A program made the translations under genes and the position numbers. Below are positions 1-9,312 of a stretch of 64,000 bases of DNA, one piece after another. The notes under the pieces are model-generated. The model was not told the origin of the DNA. It was given only the letters and a program-made list of their open reading frames with translations, and made no database searches. The DNA comes from Citrobacter enshiensis (GTDB lineage Bacteria; Pseudomonadota; Gammaproteobacteria; Enterobacterales; Enterobacteriaceae). The stretch covers positions 1,674,001 to 1,738,000 of the forward strand of contig NZ_CP119862.1 in NCBI RefSeq assembly GCF_029338175.1. The letters are read 5' to 3'. Position 1 is the stretch's first letter. Each line of letters begins with the position of its first letter.

Positions 1-1
1 G

Positions 2-568
2 TTTTCCCATCCCGATCGTGAAATGCACGTGATCAAGAGTGAAAACGAAACCATTTCGCACCACTATACCCACCATGTCCTGATGATGGCGGCAATCCCG
101 GTGATTTGCGCATTTATTGGCACCACGCAAATTGGCTGGAATTTTGGCGATGGCAATGTGTTTCAGCTCTCTCTGTTCACCGGTTTTGCACTGGCCATCG
201 TTTTTTACGCGGTCATGCTGGCTGGGGTGGCTGTAATGGGGCGGGTCATCTGGTGGATGGCGCGAAACTATCCGCAACGTCCTTCTCTGGCGCACTGCAT
301 GGTATTTGCCGGCTATGTCGCCACGCCGCTTTTCCTGAGCGGTTTTGTGGCGCTATATCCGCTGGTATGGCTGTGTGCGCTGATCGGTACCATCGCGCTG
401 TTCTACACTGGTTATTTGTTGTATCTCGGTGTCCCGACATTCCTGAATATTAACAAAGAGGAAGGGCTGAGCTTTTCCAGTTCGACGCTGGCTATCGGCG
501 TGCTGGTGCTGGAGGTCCTGTTAGCTATCACGGTGATCCTGTGGGGCTATGGGTACCGGTTATTCTGA
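2..568 (+). CDS. yohC: YohC, Yip1-family inner membrane protein (5' end outside the window)
   Basis: Multi-pass inner membrane protein of the Yip1 family; the physiological role is unknown. The reading frame is open to the left edge and the codons before the first ATG (base 23) encode FSHPDRE, which matches the residues before the internal Met in E. coli YohC. The true start is therefore upstream and only about a dozen residues are missing. The visible 188 residues contain several hydrophobic segments and the conserved end GYGYRLF. A 9-bp stem-loop follows the stop codon. Confidence 0.93.
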   Translation, partial: FSHPDREMHVIKSENETISHHYTHHVLMMAAIPVICAFIGTTQIGWNFGDGNVFQLSLFTGFALAIVFYAVMLAGVAVMGRVIWWMARNYPQRPSLAHCMVFAGYVATPLFLSGFVALYPLVWLCALIGTIALFYTGYLLYLGVPTFLNINKEEGLSFSSSTLAIGVLVLEVLLAITVILWGYGYRLF

Positions 569-585
569 TTTCATACTCTTAAATG

Positions 586-613
586 GCGTTGCTGGCGTAA
601 AAGTCAGCAACGC
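586..613. terminator. Stem-loop after yohC
   Basis: GCGTTGCTG and CAGCAACGC pair perfectly over 9 bp around a 10-nt loop, 18 bases after the yohC stop. No real T-run follows, so this is a possible terminator or RNA-stabilising hairpin. Nothing else is evident up to pbpG. Confidence 0.5.
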
Positions 614-744
614 AGCATTTGCTGACGATTCTTCAGTGGCGGCAAACTTGCCTGATCGCTATGATGCCTGAGCTAGCTTGAGTTTCTACTTAACTCCGGC
701 GGTGCGCGTTGTGACGTGCGTGAACCATTATCAGAAATCTCATC

Positions 745-1692
745 ATGCTGAAATTCCGAGTTTCAATACTAAGCCTTGCCCTGATGCTGGCTGTCCCTTT
801 TGCGCCGCAGGCTGTGGCGAAAACGGCGGCTACCACAACAGCGTCTCAACCTGAGATTGCGTCTGGTAGCGCGATGATTGTTGATTTAAATACCAACAAA
901 GTCATCTATTCGAACCATCCTGACCTTGTGCGTCCGATTGCGTCGATCACCAAATTAATGACGGCGATGGTGGTGCTTGATGCGCAACTGCCGCTGAACG
1001 AAAAACTGAAAGTGGATATCAGCCAGACGCCAGAAATGAAAGGGATCTACTCCCGCGTGCGTCTGAACAGTGAGATTAGCCGTAAAGATATGCTGCTGCT
1101 GGCGTTGATGTCCTCGGAAAACCGCGCGGCGGCAAGCCTGGCGCACCATTATCCGGGCGGCTATAACGCGTTTATTAAAGCGATGAATGCCAAAGCCAAA
1201 GCGTTGGGCATGACCCACACGCGGTTTGTGGAACCGACGGGGTTGTCCATTCATAACGTCTCGACGGCCCGCGACTTAACAAAGCTGCTGATTGCCAGCA
1301 AACAGTATCCGCTGTTGGGTCAGTTGAGCACGACTCGCGAAGACATGGCCACGTTTGCCAACCCGGCCTACACGCTGCCATTCCGCAACACTAACCATCT
1401 GGTGTATCGCGATAACTGGAATATTCAGCTGACCAAAACGGGCTTTACCAATGCGGCGGGTCACTGTCTGGTGATGCGCACGACCATTAAGAACAAACCG
1501 GTGGCGCTGGTGGTGATGGATGCCTTCGGCAAATATACCCACTTTGCCGATGCCAGCCGTTTACGCACGTGGATTGAAACCGGCAAAGTCATGCCGGTTC
1601 CGCCAGCGGCGCTGAGTTATAAGAAGCAAAAAGCTGCGCAGATGGCCGCAGCAGGTGCCAGTAAGAGCGAGCAAACGGCGCAGAACGATTAA
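745..1692 (+). CDS. pbpG: D-alanyl-D-alanine endopeptidase (penicillin-binding protein 7)
   Basis: Periplasmic low-molecular-weight PBP that cleaves D-Ala-meso-DAP cross-links in peptidoglycan. The 315 residues begin with a signal peptide ending about residue 25 (PQAVA). The three serine-DD-peptidase motifs are all present: S67-x-x-K70 (SITK), S124-E-N126 and K231-T-G. The length fits E. coli PbpG (about 310). The C-terminus is Ala/Lys/Gln-rich and probably disordered. It converges with dld, with a hairpin between them. The start is the ATG at 745. Confidence 0.96.
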   Translation: MLKFRVSILSLALMLAVPFAPQAVAKTAATTTASQPEIASGSAMIVDLNTNKVIYSNHPDLVRPIASITKLMTAMVVLDAQLPLNEKLKVDISQTPEMKGIYSRVRLNSEISRKDMLLLALMSSENRAAASLAHHYPGGYNAFIKAMNAKAKALGMTHTRFVEPTGLSIHNVSTARDLTKLLIASKQYPLLGQLSTTREDMATFANPAYTLPFRNTNHLVYRDNWNIQLTKTGFTNAAGHCLVMRTTIKNKPVALVVMDAFGKYTHFADASRLRTWIETGKVMPVPPAALSYKKQKAAQMAAAGASKSEQTAQND

Positions 1693-1707
1693 TGCGTCGA
1701 AGTATGC

Positions 1708-1728
1708 CCGAGAGCGCTACGCTCTCGG
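1708..1728. terminator. Stem-loop between convergent pbpG and dld
   Basis: Perfect 9-bp inverted repeat CCGAGAGCG/CGCTCTCGG with a 3-nt loop. It lies between the stop codons of two convergent genes and probably serves both. There is no long T-run on either side. Confidence 0.6.
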
Positions 1729-1737
1729 ACAATCGCC

Positions 1738-3444
1738 TCACTTCCAGAACTTCTGCTTACTTGTCTTACCGATACCCGGATTCATGCTATTCGTCGGGTC
1801 ATTTTCACGATAAAAACGTGTCAGCGTTTCTGGCGCCTTATACAGATGCCCTACGTTATGTTCCGCCGGGTATTGCGCCCCGCGCTGGTGGAGCAGTTCC
1901 AGCATTTGCTCTTTCAACGCATGCGCATCGACGCCTTTCTTCACGATGTAATCCTGGTGGAAGACGTAGCACATAAAATGGCCGTAATAGAGTTTATGCA
2001 CCAGTTGATTGCTGATTTCGGGCGGCAGGTGCTCATACCATTCGGTATCGTTGCGGCGCAGGGCAATGTCGAGCGCCAGAATATCCTCAACCTCATCAGC
2101 ATGAACTGCCTGATAACGAATTGCCGCGCCAGCTGCTGCAAAACGGTGCAGGAACGCCTTACTGCCTTCTTCCGGCGTACAGGCGAAAAAGTCACCCTCG
2201 GCGGTTTTGAAAAACTCCGTCAACCAGTTTTGCGCTTCCGCTACGCCGTCTCCCGCCATTTTTAACAACAGGTGATGCTCGTATTTATCGCGCCAGCTTT
2301 TCATCCGTGGCGGCAGGTGGCTCGGGAACAGATGGCCGAACTTCTGCATTGCGCGGTCAGTGAAGTGCGGACGGAAAAATTTTACGTTTTCCAGCATCGC
2401 ATCGGTACGGCCTTTCAGGGTGAAGAAGAACGGCATTTTGTCGGTGCCGAGTTTATCGATCATCAGGAAGGTATCTTTGCCGTATTTTTCCGCGATGTCA
2501 TAGATGTCGCGATGCATATATTCACCCGCAACCGGCAGGTTCTCAAACGTCGCCAGGATATGGCGGCGGATTTCCGTCAATACGTCCGGCTGGTTGGTGC
2601 CGATGTAGAAGACCTGCTGATTTTTTTCGGCCGGGAAGGTGTCCAGACGTACGGCAAACACGGCCAGCTTGCCTGCGCAACCGGAGGATTCGTATAAACG
2701 GTCCGGGTCGGCGTTATAGCGCGCGGGCGTGTCGGCTTCAATATCGCGCACGCGGGTGACGTAATCGTGGTCGTGTGCGTGGCGACCATCATGGCGTACG
2801 TCTTCATCTTTGACGCGTTCGTCATCCAGTTTGCTGAGGATCTGCTCCGGCGTCTCGCCAAGGTCGATACCCAGATGGTTGACGAGTTGCAATTTACCCT
2901 GTTCATCAATGCGCGCGAACAGTGACATTTCGGTATAGGCCGGGCCACGTTGCACCAGCGAGCCCCCCGAGTTATTACAGATACCACCGATGACGGAAGC
3001 GCCAATGCAGGAGGAGCCAATCACCGAGTGCGGCTCGCGACCAAACGGCTTGAGCGCTTTTTCCAGCGAGTAGAGGGTGGTACCAGGAAACGCCAGCACC
3101 TGCTCGCCTTTATCCAGCAAATGAAGTTTGTCGAGGCGCAGGGTGCTGATAATGACAATGTCCCGGTCGTAGTCATTGCCGCTGGGCGTGGAGCCTTCGG
3201 TCAGCCCGGTATTGGCGGCCTGCATCAGAATAATTTTATCTGCATTGACGCAGGCATTGAGCACGCGCCACAGCTCCATCAGCGAGCCAGGGAAAACCAC
3301 GGCCAGCGCGTCGCCGTGTCCGGAACGAAAGCCCTTGCGATAGCGGGCAGTTTTCGCCGGGTCAGTGAGCAGGTGTGAATGGCCCACCAGGCGGGCGAGC
3401 TCATGAATTAAATCGTTATTCTCGGTTGTTGTAATGGAAGACAT
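1738..3444 (-). CDS. dld: Quinone-dependent D-lactate dehydrogenase (FAD)
   Basis: Peripheral inner-membrane flavoenzyme that oxidises D-lactate to pyruvate and passes electrons to quinone. The ATG at 3444 (MSSITTT) is chosen because it follows AGGAG by a good spacing and gives 568 residues, close to the 571 of E. coli Dld; the frame stays open further upstream but without similarity. The N-terminal PCMH-type FAD domain includes the GSSCIGASVIGGICNNSGG stretch, and the C-terminal membrane-binding and cap domain follows. The last residues differ from E. coli and end a few residues earlier. Monocistronic. Confidence 0.96.
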   Translation of the reverse strand: MSSITTTENNDLIHELARLVGHSHLLTDPAKTARYRKGFRSGHGDALAVVFPGSLMELWRVLNACVNADKIILMQAANTGLTEGSTPSGNDYDRDIVIISTLRLDKLHLLDKGEQVLAFPGTTLYSLEKALKPFGREPHSVIGSSCIGASVIGGICNNSGGSLVQRGPAYTEMSLFARIDEQGKLQLVNHLGIDLGETPEQILSKLDDERVKDEDVRHDGRHAHDHDYVTRVRDIEADTPARYNADPDRLYESSGCAGKLAVFAVRLDTFPAEKNQQVFYIGTNQPDVLTEIRRHILATFENLPVAGEYMHRDIYDIAEKYGKDTFLMIDKLGTDKMPFFFTLKGRTDAMLENVKFFRPHFTDRAMQKFGHLFPSHLPPRMKSWRDKYEHHLLLKMAGDGVAEAQNWLTEFFKTAEGDFFACTPEEGSKAFLHRFAAAGAAIRYQAVHADEVEDILALDIALRRNDTEWYEHLPPEISNQLVHKLYYGHFMCYVFHQDYIVKKGVDAHALKEQMLELLHQRGAQYPAEHNVGHLYKAPETLTRFYRENDPTNSMNPGIGKTSKQKFWK

Positions 3445-3639
3445 TTTCCACTCCTTGTGGTGGGACAAAATATCGGTGTTAAGCATAGCGCTTTGTATGA
3501 CGATTTTATTCATGAATGTTTCGAAAAAATCAGAGAATAACCTTAGCTTTCTTTTTCTCACCCGTTTAGGCTTATGGCAAACTACGGTTTTTGCTATATT
3601 TTCGCCGCCTCTGCGGGCTAAAAATAAGAGAGAAACAAC

Positions 3640-5937
3640 ATGAAATGGCTATGTTCTGTAGGTGTCGCGGTGAGTCTGGCCATGCAGCCAGCGTTGGCGG
3701 AGTCCCTGTTTGGCGATCATCCATTAACGCCTGAGGCGCGGGACGCGTTTGTCACCGATTTGCTCACCAAAATGACCGTTGATGAGAAAATTGGTCAGCT
3801 GCGTTTGATAAGCGTGGGTCCGGACAATCCAAAAGAAGCCATCCGCGAAATGATCAAAGACGGGCAGGTGGGGGCGATTTTTAATACCGTCACCCGCCAG
3901 GATATCCGCAAAATGCAGGATCAGGTGATGGAACTCAGCCGCCTGAAAATTCCTCTGTTCTTTGCCTACGACGTGTTGCACGGCCAGCGTACCGTTTTCC
4001 CTATCAGCCTTGGTCTGGCATCCTCCTTTAATCTGGATGCGGTCAACACCGTGGGACGCGTTTCAGCCTATGAAGCGGCGGATGATGGTCTGAATATGAC
4101 CTGGGCGCCGATGGTGGATGTCTCGCGCGATCCGCGTTGGGGCCGAGCTTCCGAAGGGTTTGGCGAAGATACGTATCTGACCGAAACGATGGGTAAAACC
4201 ATGGTTGAAGCGATGCAGGGCAAAAGCCCGGCGGATCGCTACTCGGTGATGACCAGCGTGAAACACTTCGCCGCTTACGGTGCGGTTGAAGGCGGTAAAG
4301 AGTACAACACGGTGGATATGAGTCCGCAGCGCCTGTTCAACGATTATATGCCGCCGTACAAAGCCGGGCTGGATGCCGGAAGCGGCGCGGTGATGGTGGG
4401 GCTTAACTCATTAAATGGCACCCCGGCGACCTCCGATGCCTGGCTGCTGAAAACGATATTGCGCGATAAGTGGGGCTTTAAAGGCATCACCGTTTCTGAC
4501 CACGGGGCAATCAAAGAGCTGATTAAGCACGGTACCGCCGCCGACCCTGAAGATGCTGTGCGTGTGGCGATCACCTCCGGCATCAACATGAGTATGAGTG
4601 ATGAGTATTACAGCAAATACCTTCCGGGGCTGATCAAGTCTGGCAAAGTGACAATGGCTGAGCTGGACGATGCCGCGCGTCACGTCCTCAACGTGAAGTA
4701 CGATATGGGATTGTTTAACGATCCTTACAGCCACCTGGGGGCAAAAGAGACTGACCCGCAGGACACCAACGCTGAAAGCCGTTTGCACCGTAAGGAAGCG
4801 CGTGACGTTGCCCGCGAGAGTCTGGTGTTGCTGAAAAACCGTCTTGAAACGCTGCCGCTGAAAAAGTCCGGCACCATTGCCGTGGTCGGGCCGTTGGCCG
4901 ACAGCAAACGTGATGTGATGGGCAGTTGGTCCGCCGCTGGCGTTGCCGATCAGTCCGTGACGGTGCTGACGGGCATTAAAAATGTGTTGGGCGATAACGG
5001 TAAGGTGGTGTACGCCAAAGGAGCGAACGTTACCAACGATAAAGGCATTGTTGATTTCCTTAATCTGTACGAAGAGGCGGTGAAGGTCGACCCACGCTCA
5101 CCGCAGACGATGATTGATGAGGCGGTTGCCGCCGCGAAGCAATCTGACGTTGTAGTCGCGGTGGTCGGGGAAGCTCAGGGGATGGCTCACGAGGCCTCCA
5201 GTCGTACCGATATCAATATTCCGCAAAGCCAGCGTGATTTAATTACGGCGCTGAAGGCGACGGGCAAACCGCTGGTGCTGGTGTTGATGAATGGGCGTCC
5301 GCTGCAGCTTGTGAAAGAAGATCAGCAGGCCGATGCGATTCTGGAGACCTGGTTTGCCGGTACGGAAGGCGGCAACGCCATCGCCGATGTGCTGTTTGGC
5401 GACTATAACCCCTCCGGTAAGTTACCGATGTCCTTCCCGCGCTCTGTCGGGCAGATCCCGGTTTACTACAGCCACCTGAACACCGGTCGCCCGTATAACG
5501 CTGACAAGCCGAACAAGTACACCTCGCGTTATTTTGATGAGGCGAACGGTCCGCTGTATCCGTTTGGCTATGGGTTGAGTTACACCACATTTACGCTGTC
5601 GGAGGTGAAACTCTCCTCCCCGACGATGAAACGTGATGGCTCAGTCACCGCCAGCGTGCAGGTCACCAATACCGGCAAGCGTGAAGGCGCGACGGTCATT
5701 CAGATGTATCTGCGGGATGTGACGGCGTCCCTGAGTCGCCCGGTGAAACAGCTGAAAGGGTTTGAGAAAATCACGCTGAAACCGGGAGAAACGCAGACCG
5801 TCAGTTTCCCGATTGACATCGACGCGCTGAAGTTCTGGAACCAAAGCATGAAGTATGATGCTGAACCCGGTAAGTTTAACGTCTTCATCGGCATGGATTC
5901 CGCCAGGGTAAAACAAGGCGAGTTTGAACTGCTGTAA
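3640..5937 (+). CDS. bglX: Periplasmic beta-glucosidase, GH3
   Basis: Exported family-3 glycoside hydrolase that releases terminal beta-D-glucosyl residues. It has 765 residues, the same length as E. coli BglX, with a signal peptide ending near residue 20 (QPALA). The order is GH3 N-terminal barrel, GH3 C-terminal alpha/beta domain, then a fibronectin-III-like domain. The nucleophile motif VSDHGA places the catalytic Asp at residue 287. The gene has its own start region divergent from dld and a strong terminator at its end. Confidence 0.97.
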   Translation: MKWLCSVGVAVSLAMQPALAESLFGDHPLTPEARDAFVTDLLTKMTVDEKIGQLRLISVGPDNPKEAIREMIKDGQVGAIFNTVTRQDIRKMQDQVMELSRLKIPLFFAYDVLHGQRTVFPISLGLASSFNLDAVNTVGRVSAYEAADDGLNMTWAPMVDVSRDPRWGRASEGFGEDTYLTETMGKTMVEAMQGKSPADRYSVMTSVKHFAAYGAVEGGKEYNTVDMSPQRLFNDYMPPYKAGLDAGSGAVMVGLNSLNGTPATSDAWLLKTILRDKWGFKGITVSDHGAIKELIKHGTAADPEDAVRVAITSGINMSMSDEYYSKYLPGLIKSGKVTMAELDDAARHVLNVKYDMGLFNDPYSHLGAKETDPQDTNAESRLHRKEARDVARESLVLLKNRLETLPLKKSGTIAVVGPLADSKRDVMGSWSAAGVADQSVTVLTGIKNVLGDNGKVVYAKGANVTNDKGIVDFLNLYEEAVKVDPRSPQTMIDEAVAAAKQSDVVVAVVGEAQGMAHEASSRTDINIPQSQRDLITALKATGKPLVLVLMNGRPLQLVKEDQQADAILETWFAGTEGGNAIADVLFGDYNPSGKLPMSFPRSVGQIPVYYSHLNTGRPYNADKPNKYTSRYFDEANGPLYPFGYGLSYTTFTLSEVKLSSPTMKRDGSVTASVQVTNTGKREGATVIQMYLRDVTASLSRPVKQLKGFEKITLKPGETQTVSFPIDIDALKFWNQSMKYDAEPGKFNVFIGMDSARVKQGEFELL

Positions 5938-5946
5938 CCTGTAAAC

Positions 5947-5978
5947 AAAAAGGCTGGGAAACCAGCCTTTTTATTTTT
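5947..5978 (+). terminator. Rho-independent terminator of bglX
   Basis: AAAGGCTGG-GAAA-CCAGCCTTT hairpin with a GNRA-type tetraloop, followed by a T-rich run (TTATTTTT), starting about 10 bases after the bglX stop. Confidence 0.92.
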
Positions 5979-6301
5979 CGCTTTGAATTTTTCCTGGTTT
6001 GCAATAGTGATTCTTTTGATTTTTATTGAATTGTGATGGCTGTCAGTATTTATTGCGTACGGGGAATAATTACCTCTACTTGCGATCCCTTACTCCCCTC
6101 ATTTAAGTTGAAATTGTGAGTTAGATCACTTCTTGGGTGAAGGTTACTGTCGCGTTTTGTGCGCGTGCTCAAATCTTTATTGACCCTGCCAACCCAGACG
6201 TGAAGCGTCTCACTGTTACGTCAAAAAGCGTGTTTGCGCTCGGGCGAGAGAGAGAAAAACTTCGTTAAATGCCGTCCAATACACTTGTGACAGGTAGGAC
6301 T
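5979..6301. other. Intergenic promoter region ahead of the GH28 operon
   Basis: Non-coding stretch between the bglX terminator and the GH28 gene. The first half is AT-rich. It contains a convincing CRP site (annotated separately), and a long leader follows. I see no small ORF with a ribosome-binding site here. Confidence 0.6.
6113..6132. promoter_or_regulatory. Putative CRP-cAMP binding site
   Basis: TGTGA-GTTAGA-TCACT matches the TGTGA-N6-TCACA consensus at 9 of 10 core positions and sits in an A/T-rich flank. It is upstream of the GH28/MFS operon, as expected for catabolite-controlled sugar use. Confidence 0.7.
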
Positions 6302-7666
6302 ATGAAGCTCTCTTTAGAAAACAGCTCGCTTGATAAAACCGGTAACACGGTGGTCACCACGCAGCTGCAGCAAATGATTGACGAGATTGATCGTGCGGGC
6401 GGCGGTATGCTTACCCTCACGCCTGGCATTTATCGCACCGGTACGCTGGTACTTCCTTCGAATTTTACGCTGCACCTCGAGGCCGGGGCGAGCCTGCTTG
6501 CAAGCGCCGACGCTGAGGATTATCAGGCGGTAGAAACGGTCACGATGGCTGAGTTGTCGCGCATGGCGCTGATTTATGCCCGTGGGCAGCACCACATTAC
6601 GCTCAGTGGCGAAGGTCGCATTGACGGCGAGGCTGCCAACTGGTTTGCCGCACAGGCCGACGAACAAGGCTATCGACTGCCGAAGAACCAACGCCCACGT
6701 CTGCTGGTGCTGGAAGGCTGTGAACAAATCCGTATTCGCGATATTACGTTGTATGACGCTCCGATGTGGACTGCGCATCTGGTGAGCTGCAACCACGTCT
6801 ATATTCGCAATCTGACCATTGATAACGATCTGACGCTGCCGAACACCGACGCGCTGGATATCGACAGTTGCCAGCACGTGCATATCAGCGATAGCTACTT
6901 CAGTGCGGCGGATGACGGTATTTGTCTGAAGACCACCAACAAGCCCGCCTCGCTGCAACAGCCTATTCGCAACGTTGTGGTGAATAACTGCATCGTGCGT
7001 TCGAAAAGCTGCGCCATCAAGATTGGCACCGAAACGTTCGCCGATATCGAAAATATCACCCTGTCCAACTGCACCATTTTTGAGTCTAACCGCGGGATTG
7101 GCCTGGTGTCGCGTGATGGCGGACGTTTTCAGCAGATGGTGTTCAGCAATATTCTTTTTGACTGCAGTCATGCTCACCCTTGCCATTGGGGTAAAGCCGA
7201 TCCGGTCTACATTTCTGTGCGCCATCGCGCGCCTGACATTACGCCAGGCATCGTTTCAAATATCACGTTCAGCAACCTGGCCGGGACTGCGGAAGGGGCG
7301 ATTAACCTGCACAGCGAAACGGCAGGCATGATCCGCGATGTCATGTTCAATGGGGTCAGTATCGAACAACGGGTCAGCACGTCTGAAGAACAGGGGTTCT
7401 ACGACATTCGCCCGCCGTGCAATCCAGAACGCCCAACGGGTATGGGACTGGATAATGCGTACAACGTTAACCCACAGACCGGTCGCGCCCATGGCGTTGA
7501 AGCCTTCCCCGGCGGATTACCTGTGTTTTACGCCAACGGCGTCACGGGATTGCGGTTGTCGGGTATCACGGTTCGCCGCCCTGAAACGCTGCCTGCTCAC
7601 TGGCATACACAACCCATCGTATTGCTCAACGTTCAGGACTGCCTGACGGATTCTCCCTCTGTATGA
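6302..7666 (+). CDS. GH28 polygalacturonase-like glycosidase, cytoplasmic
   Basis: Parallel beta-helix family-28 enzyme, expected to hydrolyse galacturonide linkages. The start at 6302 is preferred because AGGTAGGA lies just before it; the upstream in-frame ATG (6269) has no such site. The 454 residues include the GH28 motif NTDALDID (N181-T-D183, Asp186/188) and the ADDG pair D204-D205, with repeated I/V-x-N coils across the middle. There is no signal peptide, so it would act on oligosaccharides brought in by the two downstream permeases. Exact substrate unknown; unsaturated or saturated digalacturonate is an inference. Confidence 0.82.
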   Translation: MKLSLENSSLDKTGNTVVTTQLQQMIDEIDRAGGGMLTLTPGIYRTGTLVLPSNFTLHLEAGASLLASADAEDYQAVETVTMAELSRMALIYARGQHHITLSGEGRIDGEAANWFAAQADEQGYRLPKNQRPRLLVLEGCEQIRIRDITLYDAPMWTAHLVSCNHVYIRNLTIDNDLTLPNTDALDIDSCQHVHISDSYFSAADDGICLKTTNKPASLQQPIRNVVVNNCIVRSKSCAIKIGTETFADIENITLSNCTIFESNRGIGLVSRDGGRFQQMVFSNILFDCSHAHPCHWGKADPVYISVRHRAPDITPGIVSNITFSNLAGTAEGAINLHSETAGMIRDVMFNGVSIEQRVSTSEEQGFYDIRPPCNPERPTGMGLDNAYNVNPQTGRAHGVEAFPGGLPVFYANGVTGLRLSGITVRRPETLPAHWHTQPIVLLNVQDCLTDSPSV

Positions 7667-7708
7667 GGGAAATGCTTTGTATGCCTTCTCAGTGACCGGG
7701 GATAGAAA

Positions 7709-9265
7709 ATGATAAAAAAAGCTCGTGAAATAAAAATGCACAACTACGTCTGCTATGGTCTTGCAGATGTGATTGGCTCCGGCGCCTTCACTCTGGTGAG
7801 CGCATGGCTGCTGTTCTTTTTAACCACTTTTTGTGGACTGACGCCGATTCAGGCCGGTTCACTGTTTGCTGTGGCGCGTATCGTTGATGTGATCATGTGC
7901 CCGTTAATGGGCTACATCTCGGACAACTTCCACAAAACGCGTCTGGGCCGTCGTTTTGGCCGCCGCCGTTTCTTCCTGCTGCTGAGTATCCCGCTGGTGG
8001 CGGTGTATAGCCTGCTGTGGGTGGAAGGCTTCAACTACTGGATGTATCTGCTGGTCTACATCCTGTTTGAAGTGGTCTACTCCATGATCATCATCCCGTA
8101 TGACACGCTTTCTGCGGAGATGACGTCTGACTTTAACAAGCGTTCAAAACTGACCAGTGCGCGTATGTACATCGCACAGCTTGCTGGTTTTGCCGCAGCG
8201 TTCCTGCCTGGACGACTGATCTCTTATTTTGGCGCAGATTCGTCAGACTCGTTTTTCTATGCGGGCGCTATCTTCACCGTTTCATTTATGATTGTGCTGT
8301 TTTTTGTGTACTTCGGAACCTGGGAACGCTCCCTGGAAGAGATCGAGCAAAACGAGCGCAAAATTGATGAGACGGAAAAACTGCCTCTCGGCACCCGTAT
8401 TTACAATATTTACTACGATTTCGTCTCCACGCTGAAAATCAAAACCTTCCGTTCGCATTTGGGGATGTATCTGGGGGGTTCTGTTGCCCAGGATATCTTT
8501 AACTCCGTGTTCACCTATTTTGTGGTGTTCGCGATGATGACCTCTTCTGTGACGGCTTCAAACCTGCTGGGAATGATCAACGGTCTGCAATTCTTTGGCG
8601 TGGGTCTGGCGACCTGGTTAACGTTGCGCTTCTCGCCTTCACGCGCGTTTGCCACTCAGGGTGCGCTGGCTGTTCTGGCATTCATTCTGTTTACCGTCAC
8701 CTGGATGAACGGCTCAACCAGTATGGCAATGCTGTATCTGGCGGCGGGTATTGCCGGTCTGGCGCGCGGTGGCATTTATGCCATTCCGTGGAACAACTAC
8801 ACCTTTGTAGCCGACGTGGATGAAATCCTCACCTGTAATCGTCGTGAAGGGATCTTTGCCGGGTTCATGAGCCTGCTGCGTAAAGCCTCCCAGGCGCTGT
8901 CCATTTTCCTGGTCGGCGTGGCGTTGCAGATGGCCGGTTTTGTCTCCGGACAAACCAACCAGCCAGAGTCTGCCATCAATATGATCATGATAATCATGAT
9001 TGTCCTGCCGGTGCTCCTCACCCTGTGGGGGATCTGGTCTGCATTCCAGTTCAAGGTCAATAGCCGTACCCACGCGATCCTCAATGAAGAGGTTGCCCGT
9101 CTCAAGCGTGGCGAAAGCAAAGCGACCGTTAGCGCTGAAAACAAAGCCGTTATCGAAAGCCTGACCGGGATGCCGTACGAGCAGTGCTGGGGCGAAAACA
9201 CCGTTGGCTACATCAACCGTAGCCATATGAAATCACAGTCTGCGGCACAACCGAAAAATGCCTGA
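7709..9265 (+). CDS. GPH-family (MFS_2) glycoside/hexuronide:cation symporter
   Basis: Inner-membrane importer of the glycoside-pentoside-hexuronide:cation symporter family (MelB/YicJ/XynT relatives). The 518 residues have about 12 hydrophobic segments and the family loop with R-x-G-R-R-x-G-R-R-R between TM2 and TM3 (TRLGRRFGRRR, near residue 76). GGGGA lies about 7 bases before the ATG. It lies 42 bases after the GH28 gene in the same direction, so it probably brings in that enzyme's substrate. The C-terminal tail of roughly 60 residues is hydrophilic. Confidence 0.85.
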   Translation: MIKKAREIKMHNYVCYGLADVIGSGAFTLVSAWLLFFLTTFCGLTPIQAGSLFAVARIVDVIMCPLMGYISDNFHKTRLGRRFGRRRFFLLLSIPLVAVYSLLWVEGFNYWMYLLVYILFEVVYSMIIIPYDTLSAEMTSDFNKRSKLTSARMYIAQLAGFAAAFLPGRLISYFGADSSDSFFYAGAIFTVSFMIVLFFVYFGTWERSLEEIEQNERKIDETEKLPLGTRIYNIYYDFVSTLKIKTFRSHLGMYLGGSVAQDIFNSVFTYFVVFAMMTSSVTASNLLGMINGLQFFGVGLATWLTLRFSPSRAFATQGALAVLAFILFTVTWMNGSTSMAMLYLAAGIAGLARGGIYAIPWNNYTFVADVDEILTCNRREGIFAGFMSLLRKASQALSIFLVGVALQMAGFVSGQTNQPESAINMIMIIMIVLPVLLTLWGIWSAFQFKVNSRTHAILNEEVARLKRGESKATVSAENKAVIESLTGMPYEQCWGENTVGYINRSHMKSQSAAQPKNA

Positions 9266-9312
9266 AGACCGGGGCGGACAGCAATGTCCGCCTGCTATTG
9301 GAAGAGAACAAA

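Noticed and set aside
1692-1976. 94-codon frame after pbpG on the plus strand
   Set aside because: Lies mostly antisense to dld and begins inside the terminator hairpin.
6314-7225. Long antisense open frame (303 codons) within the GH28 gene
   Set aside because: A shadow of a GC-biased gene; no start signal or family similarity.
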